A stretch of DNA of 64,000 nt, from positions 278,408-342,407 of the forward strand of contig CBDAMZ010000008.1 in the NCBI GenBank assembly GCA_965197375.1, read 5' to 3'. Shown piece by piece: positions 18,514 to 28,802 of this stretch; positions within the stretch are counted from its first letter, which is position 1, and the number at the start of each line of letters is the position of its first letter. The position numbers and the translations under genes were made by a program. The notes under the pieces were generated by a model. The model was not told the DNA's origin. It ran no database searches and saw only the letters and a list, made by a program, of their open reading frames with translations. The stretch is from CBDAMZ01 sp965197375 (GTDB taxonomy: Bacteria > Acidobacteriota > Vicinamibacteria > Vicinamibacterales > UBA8438).

Positions 18514-20535
18514 GTGGCTAACGACCGTACCATCCCTATCCCGCCAACTGGCGATGCTGACCGCTCCGATGCTACGAAGTCGAGCGGCGACGCGATCCCG
18601 ACGCCGCATGTCTCGCCCACTGAGTCGCAGGCGGAAGCCACGCTGAAGGCGGTAACAGCTGGAATCCTCTTCGGGATTCTGTTCGGGGCGGCCAATGCGT
18701 ACTTGGGACTCCGGGTAGGACTAACCATTTCAACGTCGATCCCGGTAGCAGTAATGACCGCGGCGCTGTTTCGAGCGCTAAGGGCCGGGGGCGTGCAGAG
18801 CAGCATCCTGGAAGCAAACATGTCGCAGACGGTGGGCTCGGCCTCGAGCTCTGTCGCCAGTGGGGTGATCTTCACGCTGCCTGCACTCTTCCTTTGGGGT
18901 GTCGACACTAACTTCTTGCAAATAACCACCCTGGCCATGAGCGGTGGGCTCCTCGGTGTCTTATTTATGGTCCCGCTCCGGCCGTATCTGATTGTGCGGG
19001 AGCACTCGAACCTGCCCTATCCCGAGGGAACCGCTTGTGCGGAAGTGCTGAAGGCCAGCCAGGTCGGCGGTGCCCGAGCCCGGAACGTGTTCTTGGGCCT
19101 GGGCTTCGGCGCGCTTTTCAAGGGGATCACGGGCTGGATTCGGGCCGTGCCTGATGAGCTCCAAGTCTCCATTCCATTCCTGAAGAAGGGCCAGTTGGGA
19201 AGTGCAGTGAGTGCCGCGCTGTTCGGTGTTGGCTACATCCTCGGCCCTCGAATTTCCACGATCATGGTGGGTGGCGGGCTGCTCTCCTGGCTGGTCCTTA
19301 TCCCGGTGATTGCGTGGTGGGGTGAGGGCCACGTTGAACCGTTGTACCCGGAGACAATGCTGACCATCGCCGAGATGTCGCCGAGCCTTCTCTGGACCCG
19401 CTACGTCCGCTATATCGGGGCTGGCGCGGTCGCGACCGGTGGGCTGATTACGCTAATTCGGAGCATCCCCACCATGATCGAGAGTTTCCGCATCGGCTCA
19501 CGGCAGATTCGGAAACGGCTCACGGCTGGCGGCGCGCGGACCACCGTCCTTCGCACCGAGCGCGATCTTTCGCTTCGTACCATCGGGATCGGTGTGAGCG
19601 CGATCTTCGCCGCGCTCACGCTCGCGCCCCAGGCGTTCAGTAGCATCGAAGTCGCAGCCGGGCGTGCCGTTGCGGCGCTACTCGTGGTCGTCTTCGCATT
19701 TTTCTTTGTGACTGTTAGCGCCAGGATCGTGGGGCTCGTCGGCGTGACGTCGAATCCCACCAGCGGGATAACTATTGCCACGCTACTCGGCACTGCCTCT
19801 CTGTTTCTACTCCTTGGCTGGACCGATGATGCCGGCAAGGCGGCTGCGCTGACGGTCGGCGCCGTTGTTGCTGTCGCCGCGTCCATTGCGGGTGACACAT
19901 CGCAGGATCTGAAAACCGGGTTCTTGTTGGGGGCGACACCCAGGCGGCAGCAGCTAGGCGAACTCGTGGGTGTGTTGACGTCCGCGGCCTTTGTGGCGCT
20001 CACGGTGCTGCTCCTGGCCCGAGCGTATGGCTTTGGGGGTACAGAGCTGCCCGCGCCCCAAGCCATGCTCATGAGGCTTGTCATCGACGGTGTAATCGGC
20101 CAGTCGCTGCCGTGGAGGCTCGTCGCGATCGGGGCCGGGCTCGCCTTGATTGCCGAACGGCTACGAATTCCGTCTTTACCGTTTGCCGTCGGCGTCTATC
20201 TCCCTATCTCGACCATGTTTCCCGTCTTCCTCGGCGGACTGCTCCGCATGCTTCTCGAGCGAACGTCCGTAACGAATGCGGAGCGGGACACCAGGCGCGA
20301 CAGGGGCATCCTTTTCGGTTCGGGCCTCGTCGGCGGCGAGGGTCTTGTCGGGGTCGTGATTGCTGGAGCTGCTGGCTATGCGGTCTCTCGAGGGAAGGAG
20401 CCCTGGAGCTTAGGTGACGAATGGGCCGGCGCGGCGGCGGAATGGCTCGCCCTCGCGCTGTTCGTGGCGTTGATCTTCTTTTTCTGGCGAATCGCCGTCT
20501 CGCGTCCCGACGCGTCCCATCACGACATTTCGTAA
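18514..20535 (+). CDS. OPT family oligopeptide/metal-chelate transporter
   Basis: About 673 residues from GTG 18514, with TTG 18391 possible but overlapping the divergent promoter. Roughly 16 hydrophobic helices. OPT marks include LFGAANAYLGLRVGLTIST, the NMSQTVGSASSSVASGVIF loop and YPEGTACAEVLKA near residue 175. Bacterial OPT members import short peptides or metal-siderophore chelates; the substrate is unknown. The N-terminal 40 residues are a polar cytoplasmic tail rich in Asp, Ser and Thr. It may share transcription with the dienelactone-hydrolase-like gene 31 bases downstream. Confidence 0.86.
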   Translation: MANDRTIPIPPTGDADRSDATKSSGDAIPTPHVSPTESQAEATLKAVTAGILFGILFGAANAYLGLRVGLTISTSIPVAVMTAALFRALRAGGVQSSILEANMSQTVGSASSSVASGVIFTLPALFLWGVDTNFLQITTLAMSGGLLGVLFMVPLRPYLIVREHSNLPYPEGTACAEVLKASQVGGARARNVFLGLGFGALFKGITGWIRAVPDELQVSIPFLKKGQLGSAVSAALFGVGYILGPRISTIMVGGGLLSWLVLIPVIAWWGEGHVEPLYPETMLTIAEMSPSLLWTRYVRYIGAGAVATGGLITLIRSIPTMIESFRIGSRQIRKRLTAGGARTTVLRTERDLSLRTIGIGVSAIFAALTLAPQAFSSIEVAAGRAVAALLVVVFAFFFVTVSARIVGLVGVTSNPTSGITIATLLGTASLFLLLGWTDDAGKAAALTVGAVVAVAASIAGDTSQDLKTGFLLGATPRRQQLGELVGVLTSAAFVALTVLLLARAYGFGGTELPAPQAMLMRLVIDGVIGQSLPWRLVAIGAGLALIAERLRIPSLPFAVGVYLPISTMFPVFLGGLLRMLLERTSVTNAERDTRRDRGILFGSGLVGGEGLVGVVIAGAAGYAVSRGKEPWSLGDEWAGAAAEWLALALFVALIFFFWRIAVSRPDASHHDIS

Positions 20536-20566
20536 CGTTTAGCGACCACTTAGAGGGAGTCTTCTG

Positions 20567-21475
20567 ATGATAATCCGGACACTGAACATCGTCGTGGCAT
20601 GGGGACTTATTACTGGCGTGTTGCTAGTCGGCCGCGCGAGTGGGCGCGCTCCCGTACAGACGCCCGACTACGAACAGACCGCGGCCAGTCAAGATGAACT
20701 AGCCCGGTCGCCTCGATATATGGAATACGTTGCTTATGCCGACGACACAGGTGGCTCGGTCACGTCGTTTCTGGTCTATCCGGAATCGAACCGAGCCGCC
20801 GACTCGGTGGTGATCGCGTTCACCGGATGGGCTATGACCACATGGATTCAGGTCATTGCCGACCGGTTGGCACGCGATGGCTTCGCCACGATCGTGCCGG
20901 ACATGCTCTCCGGCCATGGGCCTGGTGGTGGTAACAGCGACAGCTTCGGGAGCAAAGTCAGGCACCGCGAAGGTTACCCAGGTCGCTTCGATGAAGCCGA
21001 CGACGTTCGCCGCGCGATGGGCAGTCTCGACGAAGAAGAGGTCCAGGGCCGGCTTACGGCGTCGGTCCGTTACATGCGTGCCCTTCCCGCGACTACCGAC
21101 ACGGTGAGCGTCGTCGGGTTTTGCTGGGGCGGGACTCGGGCACTTGAGTTCGCCACCAGTGAACCGTCGCTGAAAGCCGCCTTCGTCTTCTACGGCAGTC
21201 CACCCGCCAAGGCAGCCGTGGCCAACATCGCTTGTCCGGTGTACGGCTTCTACGGCGAAAACGATTTCCGCGTAAACGTGACCATCGAGAAGACGAAGAT
21301 TGCGATGGCGGCCGCCGGAAAGTTCTACGAGCCGATCGTCTATGAAGGCGTTGGGCACGGCTTCGTGCAGGCCGGAACCGGCGATCGCGTGATCCTTGAC
21401 TCGCAAGGTGCTGACGCAGCTGTGCAGCAGGCCCGGGAGGCCTGGGATCGGCTCATCACCCTTCTCCGGCGGTGA
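20567..21475 (+). CDS. Exported dienelactone hydrolase family protein
   Basis: 302 residues beginning with a signal/anchor helix (residues 8-25). The alpha/beta-hydrolase core has the nucleophile elbow VVGFCWGGTRALEF (cysteine nucleophile, as in dienelactone hydrolases), the acid in YGENDFRV and the histidine in GVGHGFVQAG. It would hydrolyse an ester or lactone in the periplasm. It follows the OPT transporter closely, so co-expression is possible. The natural substrate is not inferable. Confidence 0.82.
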   Translation: MIIRTLNIVVAWGLITGVLLVGRASGRAPVQTPDYEQTAASQDELARSPRYMEYVAYADDTGGSVTSFLVYPESNRAADSVVIAFTGWAMTTWIQVIADRLARDGFATIVPDMLSGHGPGGGNSDSFGSKVRHREGYPGRFDEADDVRRAMGSLDEEEVQGRLTASVRYMRALPATTDTVSVVGFCWGGTRALEFATSEPSLKAAFVFYGSPPAKAAVANIACPVYGFYGENDFRVNVTIEKTKIAMAAAGKFYEPIVYEGVGHGFVQAGTGDRVILDSQGADAAVQQAREAWDRLITLLRR

Positions 21476-21649
21476 CGCGCGAGGCGTGGAGCGGTTCCGC
21501 ATAGTACTGATTTTCAGCTCTTCTTCTTTCGGCTCGACTGTGGGGCCAATGGTGTCCTTCTCGAGGGCCCAGGCTGTCAGATGTGAAGACGGCTTGTTCG
21601 GCACAGGTTAGCAGGCATAGCGGCACTCGTTGCATCCCTGCCGAACATC

Positions 21650-22177
21650 TCATGCTGCTTTACGCGGTAGGCGAAGGATCCGTGCGGTCACGCCGATGCC
21701 AACGGCGAACTTCAGCAGCTCGAGGCCGGTATAGGTGGCGTGGAGCATTCCAAATGTGCTTAGGCTTGGTGGCGGCGGCTCACGTGGTACGAAGTCGAGG
21801 TTTCGACCGGCCGTGACGATCTGTGGGGCCACCGAAGTCGTCAGGAATACGACCACAACCAACATCCCGACGATCAGCCACTTCAATCTTGATGCTTCAG
21901 GAATACCGACCACTAGCCACAGCACGGTCGCCCCAATTACAAACTGAGACAGGTTCCAGAGTCGAAAGAAGAGTCTGTTCAGTTCAGACGCCAGATATCG
22001 GAGGAAGTCTCTGGCTTCGTCTGGGCCAATTTGGTCGACCAGGTGGGAGAAGGTCGCGTTGGTCCGACTCGCCAGCAGCCGATCGACCGTATAGAAATCC
22101 TGTACCGCAACGATGCTCACGCAGACCGTTCCCATCAACCAGATGTCCATACACAGCGCCGCGGCTTCCCGTCTCAT
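21650..22177 (-). CDS. Integral membrane protein, DUF4149-like
   Basis: Up to 175 residues, with a likely start at the internal methionine in MDIWLMG (residue 10). Four hydrophobic helices are seen: about 10-28, 75-95, 98-118 and 145-165. The order, a first helix followed by a polar segment with FYTVDRLLA and ASELNRLFFRLWNLSQF, resembles small DUF4149-type membrane proteins. Function unknown. It converges with the dienelactone hydrolase gene. Confidence 0.6.
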   Translation of the reverse strand: MRREAAALCMDIWLMGTVCVSIVAVQDFYTVDRLLASRTNATFSHLVDQIGPDEARDFLRYLASELNRLFFRLWNLSQFVIGATVLWLVVGIPEASRLKWLIVGMLVVVVFLTTSVAPQIVTAGRNLDFVPREPPPPSLSTFGMLHATYTGLELLKFAVGIGVTARILRLPRKAA

Positions 22178-22337
22178 CGTGTCTTTGACCTCCTCGCTGC
22201 AGTGGGTTGACCCTAACGCAAGCCATGAAACCGAGGAAAATTAGCGTTGGCCATGTGAAGTTACGCGCGCTCTCGAAGGCCATGGCCGCAAGGCAGGCGT
22301 CCGTTGTGAGGGCCGAGCATTCTGCGAGAGATCCGCG

Positions 22338-22607
22338 CTATCGATCGCCGCGCTTTTTCACCGCGACGCTCGGATGATGTCCGTGTCGCTCTAGACGCCC
22401 AGTGCCGATTCTGGCACTCCCCGTTTCTGTGTAAGAACCTTCGCCAACGATCTCAAGCTCGCCGTCGCTGAGAAGCTTCTTTAGCGACGCCAGTTCCTCA
22501 TCGCCCGTGGCGATCTGACCTTCCTTGCCTGGCCCCAAATGGAGCACCTTGCCTTGCGATAGCTGCACCTTGAGAGGTCGACGGGTCTTGTTGAGCACGT
22601 TCTTCAC
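22338..22607 (-). CDS. Small conserved hypothetical protein
   Basis: 89 residues, basic. The N-terminal half, NKTRRPLKVQLSQGKVLHLG followed by PGKEGQI, reads as two beta strands of a small barrel. The middle holds LASLKKLLSDGELEIVGEG. No cysteine pairs, signal or membrane segment. It ends 35 bases before the start side of the large alpha/beta hydrolase gene and is on the same strand. Function unknown. Confidence 0.6.
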   Translation of the reverse strand: MKNVLNKTRRPLKVQLSQGKVLHLGPGKEGQIATGDEELASLKKLLSDGELEIVGEGSYTETGSARIGTGRLERHGHHPSVAVKKRGDR

Positions 22608-22642
22608 GGAATCACTAACTCCTTGAATTGTGAGATGGGCCG

Positions 22643-24685
22643 CTAAGGTTGACCTTGGCTGTCGTCTTCCCCCATCAGGTGGTTCCAGTGCCGGCCCGCC
22701 TGTGTGAGAATCGGTGAAAGATCCCTGGCGAGCAGATATCCGTCTGCCACCAAGGCCAGCGCCGCGTCCGTCACCAGGCCCAGATATTCCGCACTGGTGC
22801 GATACCGCTCTCTGATCGAGCGCCTTAGGTCCCCGGTCCGTTGCCGATCGTCTCGAGTCCGCGGGAACGGAATGTAGGCGCCTTGCATGCTCGACAGGGC
22901 GTTTGTCGGTCCAGCTTCTGGCCGAAACAGGTTCCAGCCGGTGTAGGTCGCGAGCGGCACCGCCACTTCCGGCATCATTAGTCCACCTGTCTCGTTCCCA
23001 TCGGCGTCGACCGCGGGAACCATAACCGGGAACTCGGAGATCACTTCGGGCGGCTCGACGGTGACGATCCCGTGGGTGCGGAACTTCGGACCGTAGACGA
23101 CGCGATATGCTTTGTGCGGTTCGGCCGGCCGGCCGACGTCGGGCAGATTTGGGAAATCGAAATCCTGAGGATGCACCAGATCGCCGTCGCTGATTCGTGG
23201 ATAGTGGCTCGCGGGCGGCGCCGCCCCGTTGTCAATCCAGCAGTTCATCGCCAACAGTAGGCTGCGAAGGAACCAGGAATAGTCATTGGGATTGCTGAGC
23301 TGTTGTCCGCTTGTCTGGATTGGTGGGAACCGGCCAGGCCCGTGCTGCCCCCCGGCAAAGGAATAGATGCGGACGTTGTCCATTAGCGGGGCGTCTACCG
23401 ACCCATCGATGGTGGTGTGAATCAATGAGGCCGCACGTCCCCAGTATTCGTAGGAGGAGTTCGTGTAGAACACTTTGGGCATGTGCTCAGGCGCGATGCC
23501 GGCGAGCAAGCCCTCGCGCAGGTCAGTTTCCGGATCGTGCTGAACCACGTCGGTGAAGGGGAAAATATCGCTTGGGTAGAGTTTGTTCAGGAAGGGGTGG
23601 CCGTCACGTGACGGTTGAGCGAAGCGGTGATTGAAGCTACCGCGACCGCCGCCGGCGACATGCGACATGATCCCGTCGAACGCCTTCCGATGCGACTCGT
23701 TTTCGTTAAAGCCGTAATAGAGGAACGTGCGCAGAAAGCGCCCGCTCTGCGAGACGCCCCAGGCCACGGCCCGATCGATAGCCCCCACCGGAATCGAGAG
23801 CGCCTCAGCCGCGCCGTACTTAAGCCGGGAGATCATGTCACGCACGGCTGCTGGACCGAGGCCGACGAGCGGTGGATCCTGCGCTGTGTAGACGATGTCG
23901 TAGAGCTTGTGAGGTTCGAAGCCGCCCTCCAGATAAACGCGTGTACGGTCGGGCACGACGGACCCGTTGTTCTCCAGACGTGCGAATGCCCATTGGTCCT
24001 CCGGGATAATTTGACGCGGCCCATCAACCGTGTCACGAACCGTCATCACATGAGCTGGATCTTCGAGGTTTGCCACGGGGTACGCGACATGATTGCGGTC
24101 GGCCAACGAGTGATCGAAAGTCCACTTGCTAACGATGACCTCGCTCCGGACTAATCCGGTGATTGGGGTCCCGTTGTTGGTCGCAATAGGTGGGTAGATT
24201 CGGATGCGTCCGTCCTGCAGCGGTGGATCAAACTGCCAGCCCAACCAGAGCAGCGTGAAGCCGTGCTGCATCAAGAAGCCGTCGCCCATTTCGGCCTCCG
24301 TCTCCGGATCGAGGCTGCCAGCGGCATTGTTAAAATACCCCAGCATGCCCTTGCGGCCGCGATTGGACACTTCATAGAGAACCGTCCCGTTGCCTCGCGT
24401 GATGTCCTTCGGTTTGATCAGGAAGAAGTCGGAGTGGAACTCGACCTTGCCCGCCGCATTCCGAGGTGCGTAGCCGATGTCAGTGATGATTCGATTGGCC
24501 GAATTATCGGGATCGACCTCGAAGTAGACTACACCGACGAGTTTTTCGTACGGTCCGGCAAGGCCGAACGACTTCCCGCCGGCGAGGTTGGCTCGGGACT
24601 GGATATGGAACCGGGCAACTTCGGCCGATGCCGTTGGTGAGATCAGGAAAACCAGAACTAGGCATACCAACGACATGCGGGCCAT
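22643..24685 (-). CDS. Secreted alpha/beta hydrolase domain protein
   Basis: 680 residues with a signal peptide (residues 1-21, cut near TASA). The body matches the large alpha/beta-hydrolase domain family often labelled Abhydrolase_10: VLYEVSNRGRKGMLGYFN near residue 105, AIDRAVAWGVSQSGRFLRTF near 302 with the nucleophile serine in GVSQSG, and an extended C-terminal region. It probably acts as a periplasmic esterase or lactonase of unknown substrate. Together with the CocE-type gene upstream it forms a pair of secreted hydrolases. Confidence 0.8.
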   Translation of the reverse strand: MARMSLVCLVLVFLISPTASAEVARFHIQSRANLAGGKSFGLAGPYEKLVGVVYFEVDPDNSANRIITDIGYAPRNAAGKVEFHSDFFLIKPKDITRGNGTVLYEVSNRGRKGMLGYFNNAAGSLDPETEAEMGDGFLMQHGFTLLWLGWQFDPPLQDGRIRIYPPIATNNGTPITGLVRSEVIVSKWTFDHSLADRNHVAYPVANLEDPAHVMTVRDTVDGPRQIIPEDQWAFARLENNGSVVPDRTRVYLEGGFEPHKLYDIVYTAQDPPLVGLGPAAVRDMISRLKYGAAEALSIPVGAIDRAVAWGVSQSGRFLRTFLYYGFNENESHRKAFDGIMSHVAGGGRGSFNHRFAQPSRDGHPFLNKLYPSDIFPFTDVVQHDPETDLREGLLAGIAPEHMPKVFYTNSSYEYWGRAASLIHTTIDGSVDAPLMDNVRIYSFAGGQHGPGRFPPIQTSGQQLSNPNDYSWFLRSLLLAMNCWIDNGAAPPASHYPRISDGDLVHPQDFDFPNLPDVGRPAEPHKAYRVVYGPKFRTHGIVTVEPPEVISEFPVMVPAVDADGNETGGLMMPEVAVPLATYTGWNLFRPEAGPTNALSSMQGAYIPFPRTRDDRQRTGDLRRSIRERYRTSAEYLGLVTDAALALVADGYLLARDLSPILTQAGRHWNHLMGEDDSQGQP

Positions 24686-24845
24686 CTGTCTCTCCTCGAG
24701 GGGGACGCTAACTGCGGCCCAGACGTCAGAGCCTGAGACGAACGCCGATTATAGCGCTGTTGCTGTCCAGAGAGTTGTTTAGCCGCACGGAGAGCGGCGC
24801 TGGACCGTGTTTGTCCAGCTCACTAGATCGACATATCCGGCGGCG

Positions 24846-26660
24846 TCACCGTGACGCGAGCTCAGGCGATTCCGGGCGAGTGGGAATGATGGGCAGCACG
24901 ACCCGCGAGGGGTGTTCCCGATCGTGGTAGATAGTGTTGGTGGCGACGACTCCCGGAATGTCATCGTCGATCTCTCTCCCAGTGTTGCCGTTCGGGTACC
25001 ATTTCGGGAAACTGCTACTGCTAAGCACGATCCGAATACGGTGTCCCTCCCTAAATAAGTTCGAGATGGGATACAGCTCGATTTTGAACTTGTAGATCTC
25101 CCCCGGCTTCATTAGGGTTGGTTGCTCGTCGCCGTCCCGGTAGCGCGCGCGTAGGATGTTCTGCCGCAGGATTTGCGAGTACCCGTCCGGGTACACATCT
25201 GTGATCGCCACCACCCAGTCAGTGTCGACCGCAGATGACGAGGCGTAGAACTCAATTACCGGAAAGCCCGTAACCTCGAGGTCTTTCTCGAGAGGCGGCG
25301 TGGTGTAAGTGAGACTCCGGCGCTCCGCAGGGCGATGATCACGGGCGCCACGGGGTTCCACGAATAGGTCCCCCCCGATACTGGGAACCGGCCGCGTTGG
25401 ATCGTATTCGTAGCGGTCTGGCTCCTCGTCACCGGGATGTGCCAGCGTGAGAACACCATCGTTAACCGAGTTGATGGATCCCGAAAGGCTGGCACTCAGG
25501 AAATAGTCCGTGTAGGTCGTTCGCGCCAGCGGAAATTCCTGTTCGTCGCGCCAGATGTTGGCGCCCATCACGAACACCCGAACCGGCGCTTCGCCCATGA
25601 GGCCGGTGTCGAGGTCCTTCAGGTGGTGGTCGAACCAGCGCTCCGCAAACGCGAAGTAATTGAGTGCTGCTTCTGGACCAAAGTCGAGGTCGCCGATCAC
25701 GCGTGGCATGACTTCGCCTCGGCCGTGAAGCCACGGGCCGAGAAGTAGTTTTTGAGCCTGCCGGGCACGCGGGCCGCCGTATTGGCGGATCCCGTTGTAC
25801 TGCTTGACTTGCGCCTCAGGATAGCGATCGTACCAGCTGCCGATGTGGTAGATCGGCACGTCGATTTCGCCCCAGTGCTCGTCGACTGCTAGCTGCCGCC
25901 AGTAGTCGTTGTAGTAGGGGTTGCCGATGAGATCACGAATCATCTCGGATAGCATGCTTTCCCCGAAGGGCACCTGGTTCTGCTGCTTCGATGCATACCA
26001 TTCTGTCCACGCATCGGGGCCGCCGACGTAGCCACGCCAGCCCGGTGGGTTTAGGCGGAAGGGACGCGCCATTTCCTGCTGACTGAGCAGCCAGCTCGGC
26101 ATGATGAGATGAATGGCGCCACCGGTGTAGAATAGCTCGCGATAGGGGTTCGACGCGGTCTGGGAACAAACCATGGCAGCCAGGTGCGGCGGCCTAGTGG
26201 GGGCAGTCAGGTACTGGTTCATACAGGTGAACGAGCCGCCGATGGTACCAACCTTCCCGTTCGACCATGGCTGCGTGCCGGCCCATTCGATGGTGTCGTA
26301 CCCGTCGCGCCGTTCGCCCCAACCATTGTCGACCAGATAGTAGTAACGCCCCTCGGATTGGTGCCGGCCTCTCTCGTCCTGCACCAGCGACACGTAGCCA
26401 CGCCTGGCGAAGTACAGAGCCATGTCGTTCTCGCAAACGCCTTTGTTGTACGGCGTACGCTCGAGGACGACGGGGAATGGACCGAGTCCCTGATTGACCG
26501 GAAGGTAGACATCAGTTGCCAGCCTGACGCCATCGCGCATCGATACCAGGGCCTCCTGGCAGTCGACGCCCTGCGCCGACCCTACCCGCGGGACACTAAA
26601 AATTAGCACCGTTACTGCCACTACCAGCATTACGCTCGTCCGTATGGCGTGTGTTGACAT
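24846..26660 (-). CDS. Secreted CocE/NonD family hydrolase
   Basis: 604 residues with a signal peptide (residues 8-30, ending GSAQG). Marks of the X-Pro dipeptidyl-peptidase/cocaine esterase family are VSMRDGVRLATDVYLPV near residue 40, LVQDERGRHQSEGRYYYLVD near 90, the nucleophile elbow GTIGGSFTCMNQYL near 138, and a C-terminal jelly-roll region with IRIVLSSSSFPKWYPNGNTG. It would cleave an ester or N-terminal X-Pro bond outside the cytoplasm. GAGGAGTGTCCC lies just upstream of the start. Confidence 0.87.
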   Translation of the reverse strand: MSTHAIRTSVMLVVAVTVLIFSVPRVGSAQGVDCQEALVSMRDGVRLATDVYLPVNQGLGPFPVVLERTPYNKGVCENDMALYFARRGYVSLVQDERGRHQSEGRYYYLVDNGWGERRDGYDTIEWAGTQPWSNGKVGTIGGSFTCMNQYLTAPTRPPHLAAMVCSQTASNPYRELFYTGGAIHLIMPSWLLSQQEMARPFRLNPPGWRGYVGGPDAWTEWYASKQQNQVPFGESMLSEMIRDLIGNPYYNDYWRQLAVDEHWGEIDVPIYHIGSWYDRYPEAQVKQYNGIRQYGGPRARQAQKLLLGPWLHGRGEVMPRVIGDLDFGPEAALNYFAFAERWFDHHLKDLDTGLMGEAPVRVFVMGANIWRDEQEFPLARTTYTDYFLSASLSGSINSVNDGVLTLAHPGDEEPDRYEYDPTRPVPSIGGDLFVEPRGARDHRPAERRSLTYTTPPLEKDLEVTGFPVIEFYASSSAVDTDWVVAITDVYPDGYSQILRQNILRARYRDGDEQPTLMKPGEIYKFKIELYPISNLFREGHRIRIVLSSSSFPKWYPNGNTGREIDDDIPGVVATNTIYHDREHPSRVVLPIIPTRPESPELASR

Positions 26661-26736
26661 GGGACACTCCTCCTGGGCCTACCGACAGTTCAGCCGGGAT
26701 TTTTGTTTTAGCCGATCGGATCGGCATGGTTACACA

Positions 26737-28602
26737 TTAACGCGTTCCCCGTGCGGATTGTAAGGTCCTTTTCTGGCAGAACGCCACCAACAGCGTAATC
26801 CCTAACCCCACTCCGTCCGTCACTACATCGGGCACAATTAAACACACCCCCGCACTCACCAGGAGCAACCGTTCCCATGGGGCCGTTCTTGTCAGGAGCC
26901 AGCCTTCCAGGCCCGCTGCTAGTGAGATCACCCCGGTGGCAGCTGTGATAACCGCCAGTGCGACCTGCGGGACCGTTCCCACCAGTAGCAGTTCAGGGCG
27001 GTAAATAAAGATCAACGGTACCAAAAAAGCGATCACAGCCAATCGCATAGCCTTAAAGCCGATTTGGTTAGGCCCACCTCCAGAAAGACCGGCCACGGCA
27101 TAGGCTGCCACGGCCACTGGCGGTGTAATCGCCGACATGACGGCATAGTAGACGATGAACAGGTGTGCTGGCAGAGTCGGCAACCCCAGTGACAGCAGGG
27201 CCGGCCCGATCAGTACTGCCGTCAGTATGTAGGCCGACGGTACTGGCATTCCCATTCCTAAAATGATGCAGATCACCATGGTCAGCAGCAGTACCGGCAA
27301 GAGGTGCTGGCCGGTTAAACCAAGCAATAAACTGGTGAACTTCCCGCCCAGCCCAGAGAAGGCCAGTCCTCCTACCACCACGCCTGCCGCGGCGCACGCT
27401 GCTACCACAACGATCGACCCCTTGGTGGCATCTTCTAGGGCAGCCGCGAGACGACCGAGATTCATTCGAGTGCCGGGCCTAATCCAGCTGACGGCAATGG
27501 TGGAAAAGATCGCGGCGGCAGCTGCAAACACTGGGCTGTGGCCGCTTATCAGCAGCCATGTCAGGATTAGCAACGGGAGCAGGAAATGGAGGTTGTGTTT
27601 AAGGGCTCTAAACTTCACCATGTCACTTTCTGGCTTCAGCCCCATTCGCAAGGCCTGCAGGTGAACCTGGGTTAGTAAGCTTAGGTAGTAGAGCAGGGCC
27701 GGGATGGCGGCGGCTCTGACGATCTCGATGTAAGCGATTCCGGTCAGCTCAGACATGATAAAGACAGCCGAGCCCATCACGGGAGGCATGATGCTGCCCC
27801 CGGCCGCCGCCGCGGCCACGGTTCCTCCAGCCTCGACAGGCCCGTAACCCGCACGCCTCATCAGTGGAATGGTGAAGGCGCCGGTGGTCACGGCATCTGA
27901 GGTTGGACTGCCGGATATCATTCCAAACAATCCACAAGACACAACGGCTACTTTGGCCGAGCCACCCCGTGTCCGGGCCGCCACTAGTTTGGCCAGGTCG
28001 ATAAAAAAGTCTCCGCCGCCGGAGTGGTGTAGCAGGACACCGAAAAGAATGAATAGATAGACGTAGGTGGAGGCAACCGCTAGGGGCTCTCCAAAGACAC
28101 CGTTGATGGTGAAGATCATCTGATCTAAGAACTCGCCAACTGAAAAATATCGATGCGAAAAAGTTCCCTGTATTTGATGACCTAGCAGCAAAAATAGGGC
28201 AAACAGGCTGGCAATGATGAGAATCGGCCAACCGATGAAGCGCCGCGTCAGCTCGGTAACGAGGAGCAGCAGCACAGCCCCCACTGCAAGATCGGGAATG
28301 GTTAGTGGGTCGACCATCGGCCACCGCCACTGCAAGCGCTCGAAGTGCAAGGCGTAGTAGCAACCGCAGAGCACGGCTCCGATGGCCAGCGCCGAGTCCA
28401 AGCGTGGTTTTTTGCTCCCGCTTCCCAACAGGAAAGCGTAGGCAAGCACCCAAACCAGGAAAATTACCCGGTGGAGAAGAGGGTCGAGAGTGCTAAATAC
28501 CACGGCCCAGACCTGAAAGATGGCGAGACTCACGCCCAAGTACTTGGCGATCCGTCGCAGGGGGGCGTGGGGTGAGCTACTTCGATCCTGAGGTGTGGGC
28601 AT
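26737..28602 (-). CDS. TRAP transporter permease, 4TM/12TM fused subunits
   Basis: 621 residues with about 16 helices: a small-subunit-like N-terminal part (about 1-110) fused to a DctM-like large subunit (from about 115). Seen are LFGVLLHHSGGGDFFIDLAK, the conserved GMISGSPTSDAVTTGAFTIP motif near residue 235, GSIMPPVMGSAVFIMSE near 270, and LGMGMPVPSAYIL near 450. Fused permeases of this kind work with TAXI-type binding proteins, and one lies just upstream. It should drive Na+-dependent uptake of an organic acid in step with the dioxygenase cluster. Confidence 0.9.
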   Translation of the reverse strand: MPTPQDRSSSPHAPLRRIAKYLGVSLAIFQVWAVVFSTLDPLLHRVIFLVWVLAYAFLLGSGSKKPRLDSALAIGAVLCGCYYALHFERLQWRWPMVDPLTIPDLAVGAVLLLLVTELTRRFIGWPILIIASLFALFLLLGHQIQGTFSHRYFSVGEFLDQMIFTINGVFGEPLAVASTYVYLFILFGVLLHHSGGGDFFIDLAKLVAARTRGGSAKVAVVSCGLFGMISGSPTSDAVTTGAFTIPLMRRAGYGPVEAGGTVAAAAAGGSIMPPVMGSAVFIMSELTGIAYIEIVRAAAIPALLYYLSLLTQVHLQALRMGLKPESDMVKFRALKHNLHFLLPLLILTWLLISGHSPVFAAAAAIFSTIAVSWIRPGTRMNLGRLAAALEDATKGSIVVVAACAAAGVVVGGLAFSGLGGKFTSLLLGLTGQHLLPVLLLTMVICIILGMGMPVPSAYILTAVLIGPALLSLGLPTLPAHLFIVYYAVMSAITPPVAVAAYAVAGLSGGGPNQIGFKAMRLAVIAFLVPLIFIYRPELLLVGTVPQVALAVITAATGVISLAAGLEGWLLTRTAPWERLLLVSAGVCLIVPDVVTDGVGLGITLLVAFCQKRTLQSARGTR

Positions 28603-28802
28603 GTTGATCGCGTAGGGCCGTGGGCTACAGGATAAATTCTCGAGGTTCGACTTGCCAGGCCTTGAAGGAGCACAGGATGATCATGACACTTCGATTTTGC
28701 ATCTCGTTGTCTACGTTGTCGTGACGTAGCAGCAATGCACGCGTTTTTCAGTGCCGCTCGGCCACCGATGTCCGCCTTATTATGACAGGCGTGCGGGACA
28801 CA